Assembly (NCBI GenBank): GCA_004352715.1
Contig: SCFE01000114.1
Coordinates: 365,319-426,310 of the forward strand
Source: Hofstenia miamia
Lineage: Eukaryota > Xenacoelomorpha > Acoela
Length of the DNA: 60,992 nt
Reading direction: 5' to 3'
The translations under genes were made by a program, and so were the position numbers. Shown here one piece after another: positions 24,238 through 34,874 of this stretch; the stretch's first letter is position 1, and each line of letters starts with the position of its first letter. The notes under the pieces are model-generated. The model had not been told where the DNA came from and did no database searches. It saw only the letters and a program-made list of their open reading frames with translations.

Positions 24238-25512
24238 ACCCCCCCAGTTGAAAAATTCCTCCCGATCCCACGCAGGTATTCCCACAAGACTCTAAGAGAG
24301 GAGCATAATTAGAACTGAAACTTTACTTAGAAAGAAACAGAGAGATTGATTTGACAGAGGTTTCCAGTATTGAGAGTGATGTTGATCGACTATAGGATTT
24401 TGTATTTTAGCCCTATTGCTGTCCAGAAATTCCTAAAATAAAATCAATGCATTTGTTCTGTAATAACTGTAATAATAATTCATTGTACTTTCTCTAAGAT
24501 TTTCATTAAAATTCTGCATTTTTTATTCTGCCAGACAGAAAAATCTGTCCAATGGACAAGCCTGCTTTTCATAGGTCATTCCTACTGACTACTCAACACA
24601 ACATTTTCAAAATTTCCAATTATTCATTGTTCCAAATTGTTTTCAAATTACTAAAATCATTCTATTTGTCATGTGAACAAAACAAATAAAAGAAGTAATA
24701 TACCATTAAAATGAATGCGTAGATACACCATTTTTACAGGAAAATTACTTATATAAAATACTTTTTAAGAATTTGTTGCAAAATAGTTTTCATCAACTTA
24801 AGAAATATAGGCATAAAGTCTAAATTTGACTGAAAAAAATTGGCCTTATTTTTTGGCTTTAGCAACGTTGGATTGTTTTTTCTTAATTTTAGAAAAATTT
24901 TATCCATTACATTTCTTGCGGGTATTTTTGAATAATATATTTGAAATTTTACCAAAGTCTGTCACATGTTCGGCCGGGCACACACATTGCATTTTTTATG
25001 CACAATTATTTCCCCCTAAAGACCACGCACACAGGGAATTACTGCGCAAAAGGCTAAATATTTTTCCCTTAAAATTGTTTACAATATTAATTTACAAAAC
25101 ATCAATGCTTGATTTTAATATAATACAGTTGATGTAAATTTATAAATATTACCTCCTTATAGACATTGCAGACAATTACCCAAGACCCCGATTTTTGGTC
25201 AACATCTCCCTGATGTTTCCATCCTAGCTTAAAAAGCAATTCAACTTTAAAATATATTTTTGTTATAAGATATCCAACTGCTTAAGAATATATAAAAAAT
25301 GCCTAATGACCATTTCTGATTATAGTTATTTAATGTTGAAAATAGGGATCTGTGTGACAACTGATTTTCGGGCCTTTCGCGTCCACCAATAATTTTTGCA
25401 GTTTCTATCCCAGCGCAGTCTTGTGAGACAGTCCAGTTACCGTTGGTCTCAGATCGGTACATGTATTTTTGATTCCTTGATGACATTAAATTAGTCATTA
25501 TTAATCAAATTA
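24238..25512 (+). repeat. About 1.3-kb direct repeat R2, first copy
   Basis: Begins CCAGTTGAAAAATTCCTCCC and matches 25851-27246 with substitutions and small indels. It ends at an isolated N (25513), after which a remnant of R1 begins. Parallel open frames exist on the plus strand (MTEKN...), but the two copies differ mostly at amino-acid-changing positions, so they are probably not coding. Confidence 0.85.
25301..25498 (-). pseudogene. Possible fragment of a sushi plus serine-protease gene inside R2
   Basis: The minus-strand frame reads ...YMYRSETNGNWTVSQDC, similar to the end of a sushi/CCP module (C/S-x-NG-W...C), then AGIETAKIIGGRERPENQ, which resembles the IIGG activation site of a trypsin-like protease. 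No catalytic triad is present. In the second R2 copy (about 27020-27230) the same stretch has a small deletion that breaks the frame. The match is short and rests on motif recall. Confidence 0.28.
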
Positions 25513-25513
25513 N

Positions 25514-25835
25514 TTAACAATTTAAAAAATTATTAATTAATAATCTATTAGCAGAGCAAAATAAAAAGTTCATTTAAAACCTGTAGCGACAAATTGAATA
25601 TATTCTACCTTTTTAATTGTGTGATTATTGAAGATAAAAAAAATTAAACTCTGCAGTGATTTCAACAAAAAAATTTAATTTTTTATTGATGTAAACTTCA
25701 TTGATGTCTATGATAGTTTAAGTATGTTTCTTTTTAATAGCACAGTTGAAGGTTTTCTTGTTGCATATGGGCACGGACAAGCCCAAGGGTCTATTTTCAT
25801 GGCTACAAACCGGGCACGGGCCCTACCCTAAATGA
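25514..25835 (+). repeat. Third, shortened R1 remnant plus GC-rich block
   Basis: 25525-25765 matches parts of R1 (the ATTAGCAGAGCAA region, then GATGTAAACTTCATTGATG) with internal deletions. It is followed by a diverged copy of the GC-rich block. Together with R2 it shows that a compound R1-GC-R2 unit was duplicated in tandem. Confidence 0.8.
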
Positions 25836-25850
25836 TAGGACCCCAGTTGA

Positions 25851-27246
25851 AAAATTCCTCCCGATTCCACGGAGGTATTCCCGCAAGACTCTAAGAGAGG
25901 AGCATAATTAGAACTGAAACTTTACTTTGAAACAAACAAATAGAGAGATTAACAGAGGTTTCCAGTAGTGAGAGTGATGTTGATCGACTATAGAATTTTG
26001 TATTTTAGCCTCATTGCTGTACAGACATTCTTAAAATAAAATCATTAGGCTTTCTCTAAGACTTTCCTTAAAATTCTGCAATTTTTATTCTTACCAGCGA
26101 AATTCAGGCCTTATCAGATGCACAGATGTATTATACTCAAATAAATATGTGAATACAAAAACATGTTATATATGTCGTATACAAAATGTGGATTAGCAAA
26201 CTCAAACTTAGATTGGAATTCAATTGGAAAGTTCTAAAAATTTTCTATTGGATTGGACATAGAAATCTGTCCAATGGACAAGCCTGCTTTTTCATAGGCC
26301 ATTCCTACTGACTACTCAACACAACATGTTCAAAATTACCAATTATTCTAGGCATTATATCATTGTTGGAAATTGTTATCAAATTACTAAAATCATTCTA
26401 TTTGTCATGTGAACAAAACAAATAAAAGAAGTAATATACCCTTAAAATGAATGCGTAGATACACCATCTTTACAGAAAAATTACTTATATAAAATACTTT
26501 TTAAGAATTTTGTTACAAAATAGTTTTCATCAACTTAAGAAATATAGGTATAAAGTCTAAATTTGACTGAAAAAAATTGTCCTTTCTTTTTGGCTTTAGC
26601 AACGGTGGATTGTTTTTTCTTAATTTTAGATAAATTTTATTCATTACATTTCTTGCGGGTATTTTTGAATAATATATTTGAAATTTTACAAAAGTCTGTC
26701 ACATGTTTGGCCGGACACACTCATTGCATTTTGTATGCACAATTATTTCCCCCTAAAGACCACGCACACAGGGAATTACTGCGCAAAAGGCTAAATATTT
26801 TTTTCCCCTAAAATTGTTTGCAATATTTATTTACAAAACATCAATGCTTGATTTTATACAGTTGATGTAAATTTATAAATATTACCTCCTTATAGACATT
26901 GCAGACAATTACCCAAGACCCCGATTTTTGGTCAACATCTCCCTGATGTGTCCATCCTAGCTAAAAAAGAAATTCAACTAGAAAATATATTTTTGTTATA
27001 AGATACCCAACTGCTTAAGAATATATATAAAAAATGCCTAATGACCATTTCTGATTATAGTTATTTAATGTTGAAAATAGGGATCTGTGTGACAACTCAT
27101 TTTCGGGCCTTTCCCGTCCACCAATAATTTTTGCAGTTTCTATCCCGCGCAGTCTTGTGAGGCAGTCCAGTTACCGTTGGTCTCAGATCGGTACATGTAT
27201 TTTTGATTCCTTGATGACATTAAATTAGTCATTATTAATCAAATTT
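25851..27246 (+). repeat. R2 direct repeat, second copy
   Basis: Partner of 24238-25512. It has an extra stretch around 26095-26260 (GATGCACAGATG...) that the first copy lacks, and minor length changes elsewhere. Confidence 0.85.
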
Positions 27247-28395
27247 AACACTGAATAGAAACCATTACAGACATATTTTAGCTTAATTAATTTGCAAATA
27301 TGATACAATGGTTTGTTCATGCTTTGTTTTTTTTGCTTCCTACCCAACAGGATGAATTGAAAAGCTATATTTTGGTTTGTATTGAGTGGCACAACAGTTT
27401 TCACCGGACAGTCACTTTCAGTTTTTCACTTGTGAGGCACCACTTTCCAGAACTTTAACTTTTTTTTCTTTGTAGAAGATGTCTATCAATGCATTATTAC
27501 AACTATTTACACAGTTATATCTTTTCATTATATGATTATTTGATTTAGAAGTTGTAAAGAAGTGAGAACAGCTCATTTTGGGGCTTTTGTTACCCCACTT
27601 TGAAAATCGATTGGCGGCAAGGTCTAGACTTATTATTATTCGAAAAAAATTGTGTGCGCCTTTGTTATTTCAAAAGTTATGGGAAAAACACCAGGGAGCA
27701 AGGTTTCAAAACAAAACGGTTTTTTTTACTCACCCTAATGTCTCACCTAACCATAAGCAGCAATTATTAAGGCTGACTAAGAAACTATGTTTCTTGTTGG
27801 CCGTAGGCATTAGTAAAGTAATGCCCATCCTTCACAGCTTTTATCTAATATTGATCAGCCCCCTTTGCAATAGAAAGTACATAAACACGTTCAACCAGGG
27901 CTGCGCGTTGTGCACATTACACAGTATGAGCTTGTCTGGTTTACTCCTAATAACTGCTTCAGCCTCTGAATTAGACTAAAACTGTATACCCATACGCATA
28001 CCTAACTTTCTTTTACAAATGTAATAGAGAGAATTACTAACAACAAAGCAAAGTGTTATGGTGATGTTGATTTGGCGGTAAATAGATTACAACGGAATTA
28101 TTAAAAGTCTTAATATTTTTCTTGAATTTTAGCTGTTAATATTCTCGCTGTTGACGCTTCATTTATAATAATCATTATAATCATGGAGTACTGAATTGAT
28201 GAAATTGTAAAATAATCAAATATGTAAAACTACTTTGATTTGATCTACTAATAAATAGCATTATATAAATTATTTTTATCCTGGAGCCCCCTGCGAAGCA
28301 CAAGTACGGAGGCACGTTTGTAAATATTCATATGTGGATTTGTAGGCATGCAAAGAAGTTACAAGTAATCAAAGCATTCTGAAAGTTACAAAACT
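27247..28395. other. Region without a supported gene
   Basis: An uninterrupted plus-strand frame of 133 residues exists at 27578-27979. It matches no family I know, and its surroundings show no splice or poly(A) context. A short GC-rich patch (GGAGCCCCCTGCGAAGCAC) lies near 28284. Nothing else recognised. Confidence 0.4.
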
Positions 28396-28809
28396 TTATA
28401 CCAACTAAATGGAAAATAATGATATTGAAATCGTATATTCTGCCTCAGTATTTATATTCATCATGTTTATTGACAAACTTACCTAAGAGATAGAAAAATA
28501 AGTTAGAAAGAATGTTGAATTGGAGCTTAGCTATCATATGTGAAAAAAGCAATAAAAAAAATTACAATCTTTTTTCATTAGACTATCTACAAAAACTGAA
28601 ATCACTACAAATATTTTTCAAAATTAGATCAAACGAAGAACCTTCATCAAAACTCCATATTACGACTAAGTGTTATAGAACATTTAAATATAGAAAATGA
28701 ATCATGAAGAACTGTTTTATCAATGACTGTATAGATCTATGGAACAAACTATCACCTGAAATTAAAGAAGAATCTAAAGTTAAAGAATTTAAGAAAAAAG
28801 TAAATTAGA
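28396..28809 (+). pseudogene. LINE ORF2 C-terminal remnant
   Basis: Successive pieces match the part of APE-type LINEs after the reverse transcriptase: MILKSYILPQYLYSS (the 'ILP..LY' block), MLNWSLAIICEKSNKK, and then after a TGA the IMKNCFIND-WNKLSPEIK block followed by a Lys-rich end and TAG. The in-frame stops show it is dead. It resembles the intact-looking C-terminus at 58334-58772 (minus strand), so both come from one family. This family is different from the YVDD family at the left end of the window. Confidence 0.7.
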
Positions 28810-30656
28810 ATTTTCACCAAAGAAAAGAACTTATTTGGATATTCAAAGAATACAGTCTGTAACTAAAAAATATCAATTTGCAACCAAATGAAGTTCCAGA
28901 GAGCAAGTATTTTTATACTTTTTTTTGTATTGTACAAAGTTTTAAAAATAAGGATATCAATTTTTCAATATTTTTTACTTCTTTAGGAAAGGGTTTCTTT
29001 AAAAATGTTCTTAATCCTTGCACATGTAAGAAGTTTTGATCTTTATTTCTGTTTAAGAGTAAACCCCAAAATTTTATTCATATTATAATGTGGTATGTTT
29101 TTCATTAGTTTGAAGAATTTTAACTTAGTATAATGAGTTATTTTAAAAAGGAGAGTGATCTAGAAATGTAATACTGAATTTTAGAAAAGTTTTTCTTTTA
29201 GACATTTATTGCTTATTTTAATTGAAAGTCAAGATTAAGTAAAATGTTCAAGTCAGTAAATAATATATATAATTTTATAATCTAAATATGATAATTATTG
29301 ATAGATTATTCTCTAGCCAGTAAGGACTACTTCTAGATATCATGACCACAGAAGCAATGTTTCATGATAAAAGAAGTCTAGCATATCACAATTATAATAT
29401 GCCTTCAAATACAATATCAGAAATTGCTTAGGAATTGAAATGGCAGTAGTTATATAATTTTTGCAAATAGTATTATAAAATAAAAATTACAACAAATTAA
29501 GAAAACTCATATTTTAATTTTCTCTTACAATGGTAATTGACAATGTCCATCTCAGAGCTTATTAGCAAATTTGAAAATATTCCGGCATAGGTAGGTCTAT
29601 TCGCAAAAATACTTTAAAACAATGTCGAGAATTCCTCATTTAAGCGCATTGATGTGCCTGATGTTGTTGGAAGTCAATACAGCTAAAACATCAAAGAACT
29701 TTATGATCTTGTCAAATCTTTAAAGAATCTTAATAAGATGGATTCAAGTATTCATTGAATTTTTGCAAAAAATTGCAAGAAATTTAAAGTATAAAGGTGT
29801 TATTTAAAGTAATGAGCAAGAAATTTAAAGAACCATGTATAGGCTTTCTTAGAAAATATTTCCAATGTTCTCTTAGTTTCTTCCCATAACCATGAAATAT
29901 GTATCTCCGGGTTCCAGTGATATTAGATAGTACACATTTCAGGCATTTTTGTAGTTAAGGTATTGCTGATAGCAGACTTGTTAACGAGCCGAAATTTTCT
30001 AGCCCAGCCTGCATTACTTTTCGACTCAGCTCTTATTTAACAACCATTTTAAAATAAGATTATAAGAAAAGTAAATGAAGAAAAGAAAATCTGCATAGTC
30101 AAATTTACAAGCAGAACTATAAATTTGCTTTGTTTAATAAAGATTCGTTTTGGGCTCGTTTTATCATTTCACGAAATATTTCTGTCACGGGATGTCGTAC
30201 GAAAATTGATTTCGCGAGTGAATAAAATGCAAATTGCTCCAAAATCTAGCAAACATTTCCTTTGAAGATAAGCAGCACTACAATGCGTATGGCTTCACAA
30301 TGCAGAAAGATTTAGTGAGGGTTTAAAAATGCAAACCAATTTATAGCAATTGCTAAAAATATTTTTTATTCCATGTATTAAGATACCATGCGAAATCAAT
30401 TTTCGTACGCCATCACGCGACAGAAATATTTGTCGGCTAGTTGACAAGTCTGGCTGTTTGTGCTAAATTTAATAAATATGTTTTCCTAACAAACTATGAT
30501 ACAGTACGATTTGGTAGTTAAAATATACCTCCTAATATGCATAGAAGGAAAAACCAACATATATTCCTAAATAATGCTATCAGCATTCAATTGTATATCA
30601 TCCGTTAAAGTATATTATGTCAAAGAAATTTACCGCTATGCATTAAAACATGTACT
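28810..30656. other. AT-rich DNA, nothing recognised
   Basis: No open frame of interest, no terminal repeats and no RNA gene recognised. Confidence 0.4.
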
Positions 30657-33110
30657 ATGATTGCAACAAAGTTATGCTTGCTAATGCTATTTTTCATTAT
30701 CCCTAAGCCAATTTCAAACACTGTAAGGTTTTGGATTCTTATTCAGAGCGAATTCGCAAACATTCAATATGATTTCACCTGGAATATGTGTACAAGACAC
30801 AGATGCAGTGAAGAATTTGCCAATAGTAACCGTTTAGAAAATATTGATATGAACGAAAACATATCAGTATCAAGTTTCTCAAGCAATTCTTCGATTGCTA
30901 CCGATGTAAGCAATCATAAAGAAGATATCTTACATATTGAGATAAAGTATGTCAATTCCACATTAGCTAATGATAATGGAACCACTGTAAATTGGTTAGG
31001 TAAATACTATATTATGTAATCTATAATTCCCTCATTTATTCGACAAACAACTCATTCATAATTTTAGGGCATTACACAAAGTACCTCTCCACATAACATA
31101 ATTGGCAAGCTATTGGGTTTACACTGCGTGAAAATTTATGAACAGAAAGCAAATTTGCTCTTAACGGTTTACTAAATAATCACGACTTGCCTATGAACAC
31201 GATTGTATTGTCTATCTGAAACATTGACATTTTATGTTCTTAGTATTCTACGTTATTTCATCTAAACAAAAACAAGCCATTTGCAGTTGCCAAAATAGAT
31301 TATGGACATTTGTGTGTGCGTTGATATTAATAACTTTAAGAATAAACACCAGCCCTGTTGATGGGTAAAAAACAATATTTAAAGCAAATTACTAAGTTAA
31401 TTATGAACAGCTACATATCATATTGTTTGGTAAAAATTTTCAGCTATGGGTAGAAAAACTAGTGATTTTGAAAAAACCCAAATTATATATTTGAACAAAG
31501 CAAATCAAATTGTAAGTGCATGTTCCATTTTATAAAAAATATCATTAATTATGTAGGGAATCAGGAAATATAATGAATAAACAAACGAGTAAAGAAGATG
31601 TCTGATAGAGGCATCAGAAATATTATGAAAACTGCTAAGTGATTTTATTGTTGCTTATTCGTATTAGAGAATTGTCTGACCAATATTTGACCAATTTAAC
31701 TAATACATACATTCTAATGCAATAGTGACATCAACAAATTCAATTCGCTCAGCCCCATTTTCTTTTCTTCATTAAATATTTTACCAATTTTTTTCAATAA
31801 ATGTTTGCGAATAACAATTTTTCATTGTCTCTCAGTTCCCATTCCAGACTGAAATATATATTCCCATGTTTCAATGATATTGGATAATACACATTTCGCA
31901 GTTACTTTGTTAAGACGTTGCTGACAGTACTTAATTTAAACAATATGCTTTGTTAAAAATACGCTTTTTTACATAATGTTCATAATCTACTGTCAAATGA
32001 CTAGTTTTTGCGGTACATGACATAACATTTTAAATAGAAAACTAAGAAACACAAACTTTCATGTCAGACAGACAATAAAAATAGGTATCATAGAGAATAT
32101 CGTAAAATTATTAATAAATTTCAATAGACGACAGCGAACGAATTTGCTTGTGTTCATATATCTTGTGGAGTAATGCATATAGTGTGCGTTATAGCGGGAT
32201 AGAGGATGCCTTGGAACTCATGGAAAGCATAAATAATATTAAATTCAATATTCAAATAACCCAATAAAAAGCTTTTACTATACAAACAAAGACGCCGCAC
32301 TTCAGTGTTAATAATATATATGCGCACTGTCCATAAGTTAAGTGCACACTTCCAAATCCAATATTCTAGCCTAAGTTATACCCAAACTATTTCCACACTT
32401 GAATATGTTTTGGTAATATATAAAAATTGTTGATCTTTACTTCAGAAAATGAATTTTTATGAGAAAGCCCAAAAGTGAATAAATGGCTACAGATTTCTGA
32501 TGATTTGTAAGCTACAATACTTAGCAAATAATTGGGTATGAATAAACCAATAGTAAGATCCTAAATATACAAAAAATGAGTTCAAAGGAAGAACATAACA
32601 TCTAATTATTAGGATGATGAAAATTACAAATAATTAAAAAATATCTTTTTGATAAATATCAAATACAATATTTGGATCCTCAGTGTCAACCAAACTCCTG
32701 TCTTTATCTTCAGAAAACAAATTGATGAGAGTAGTAATTTTTTAAGTTTTTCAATATTTGTTAACCCGTTTTCAGAGTTCTGGATAATTCTTTGCTTTCT
32801 CTTAGTCTATGCATGCCTGTACTCGTCGGTATATTAAAATCCTTCTGGTCTGTCCCAAACCTGACGTAGTCTAGCTGCAACGTTGTTGATGTTACTACAG
32901 TTGAACATACGTAACTTCATATTCTTTTAGGTGAAAAACTTGAATTGGTCTTTAAGTGCAAGAATGACTTGTTTATCATTTACAAGTTTCTTCCAGCAAG
33001 AAAATTTTATCCACGCGAAGAATCATTTGCGAATATATTGTTTAAAGAGCTCGAAGTTTCACACTTAAAGCTGTCATCATTCAAAAACACTTTCTCTAAA
33101 TTATTTAAAT
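30657..33110 (+). CDS. Candidate small secreted, N-glycosylated protein gene (model uncertain)
   Basis: Exon 1 (30657 to about 31003) encodes a signal-peptide-like start (MIATKLCLLMLFFIIPKPIS), a short Cys-containing stretch, and a tail with several N-glycosylation sequons (NIS, NSS, NST, NGT). It ends at a TTAG|GTAAAT donor in phase 1. Two acceptors keep the phase. One, at about 31069, gives a few residues and a stop (HYTKYLST). The other, TTTTAG just before 32932, opens EKLELVFKCKNDLFIIYKF and runs about 60 codons to TAA at 33108-33110. The second exon has coding-like composition. No domain is recognised, and the exon pairing is inferred. Confidence 0.35.
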
Positions 33111-33628
33111 AACATCTTTGCTGATATACATTACAATCTGCATTGCTCCAATTAGTGTTTTTCTTTTCATAAAAAGACCCAGTAAGCAATTTATGTAGGC
33201 AAATGGCGCGACCCACCATTTGCCCACATAAATTGTTTACTGGGGACTTTCAAAAATAATTATTGATCTATGAACAAGCGTAATCGATTTATCGAGTAAT
33301 CTTATTTCGGAGAAAGTCTAGCAAAGTTATTAATAAACAAACCCACAACTCTTAAACTCTAAATTCTATAGACTTAACTACATGCGTTGTTTACTAAGTA
33401 TACAAATACGAAGATGAAAAATAGAAATACTTTAAAAATGCCTCCATCAAGTATACTTAAATTAAAATTTTCATAAGTAAGGAATTAGAATTATTAGTAT
33501 AAACATGGTTTTTTGATAATTAATGGTATTTCCAAAATATTCATTGTGTTATTTTTGATTGGTATATTACTGAATAATATAATATTAAGGAACTTAGCAA
33601 TTTTAATAAAACATTGGACAAAAAGATA
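33111..33628. other. AT-rich DNA, nothing recognised
   Basis: Between the candidate secreted-protein gene and the pogo-like end. No supported feature. Confidence 0.4.
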
Positions 33629-33695
33629 TACAGGGAATCCTCGCCATAACGGGGTTTACCTTATAGTTCGCGGATTTGCACCGTCCATTTTGTTC
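33629..33695 (+). mobile_element. Pogo/Tigger-like transposon end
   Basis: TACAGGGAATCCTCGCCATA starts at a TA dinucleotide. It resembles the terminal repeats of the pogo/Tigger group, which begin CAGG...CCTCG. GTTCGCGGATTTGC follows. Only one end is visible, so this is a remnant or a solo terminus. Confidence 0.4.
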
Positions 33696-33746
33696 TGCAT
33701 TCTGATTGGCTAGAAATTTGTTCTGCATTCTGATTGGCTAGAAATT
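33690..33746 (+). repeat. 28-bp tandem duplication
   Basis: TTGTTCTGCATTCTGATTGG and the bases up to TAGAAAT occur twice with a 28-bp period at the edge of the pogo-like end. Confidence 0.85.
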
Positions 33747-34037
33747 TTTCATAATCATTTTACAGTAAAGTAGTTATTTCAAAAAAAGACGTTTATAATA
33801 TATTTTGATTTGTTAGCAACTATTTGGGCTTGTAAAAGGTTTCAATGTATTTCGTTGCATATGCAATTGTAAAGAAATAGTGTTTGCCTATCACGGGCAC
33901 TTTTTGGAAAACTAGGGTTAACTCTATTTAGCTCAACTTGAGCTTTGTGACTTTACAAATAACTCCCTCTATGATATCCACTTTTTTATGAATACAATAT
34001 TGTAACTTTGAATAAGAATTATTAGTAAGGAATGGTC

Positions 34038-34671
34038 CAGAGATGGGCATCGGGTACCTGACGTCGGGTATCGCATCGGGTACAATAATTTCGATTCAGG
34101 TCGGGTACTCTTGTGGAGCAGGTTCTGTCGGGTATGATAAACTGGCTAAAATGCAGTATTATTTTTAAGCTAATGATGATAACTTAAATTATTTTACATC
34201 GTCTCTTAGTCTCACAGCATACGCAAACTACATCATCAATGGTACAAGGGGGAATTGAATACATAATACTTCATGTCATGACTCCACTAATGATGTTTAA
34301 GACCCGATTCACACGAGACAGCTTTTGGAGCACGTTTTTACAACATATTCTTTAATTAAGGGTAATTATTTTAAATTCCTGAGAAATAAATATTTTCAGT
34401 GTGAGGTTTGAAAGATGGCATCAATCGGAACAACACTCCTCCAATGAAAAATTATCATCACTCAATTCTGGAACAAACCAGAGACCATACAAGACTTTCC
34501 CACAATGCGTAAACTGGCGAACAAACTCTTGTGTATTCCGCCCTCGTCCGCATAGTTTGAAAGGGTCTTTTCAGAAGCGTCAATGATACTTGGAAAGCGA
34601 CGTCAACAACTTTCCCCATCAACGGTTGATGATCAACATTTTTACGAGGACAATTTTTGCACTAATATCAT
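34038..34671 (+). mobile_element. hAT transposon remnant with C-terminal dimerisation region
   Basis: CAGAGATGGGCATCGGG at 34038 resembles a hAT terminal repeat. At about 34490-34665 one frame reads FPTMRKLANKLLCIPPSSA, a stop, FERVFSEASMILGKRRQQL and then a D-rich end. This is the hAT C-terminal dimerisation motif (yP.l..lA..ll.ipp.Sa.sERvFS). The in-frame TAG and the missing middle show a dead, internally deleted copy. The right end disappears into a 203-N gap. Confidence 0.72.
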
Positions 34672-34874
34672 NNNNNNNNNNNNNNNNNNNNNNNNNNNNN
34701 NNNNNNNNNNNNNNNNNNNNNNNNNNNNNNNNNNNNNNNNNNNNNNNNNNNNNNNNNNNNNNNNNNNNNNNNNNNNNNNNNNNNNNNNNNNNNNNNNNNN
34801 NNNNNNNNNNNNNNNNNNNNNNNNNNNNNNNNNNNNNNNNNNNNNNNNNNNNNNNNNNNNNNNNNNNNNNNNNN
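34672..34874. other. Assembly gap, 203 N
   Basis: The gap separates the hAT remnant from the first visible SKICH codons, so the start and any upstream exons of that gene are not seen. Confidence 0.98.

Noticed and set aside
24826-25137. Parallel MTEKN open frames in the two R2 copies (second at 26563-26811)
   Set aside because: The copies differ mainly at amino-acid-changing sites and the composition is AT-driven, so conservation reflects recent duplication rather than coding.
27578-27979. 133-residue open frame
   Set aside because: No recognisable domain, start context or splice context; not supported as a gene.
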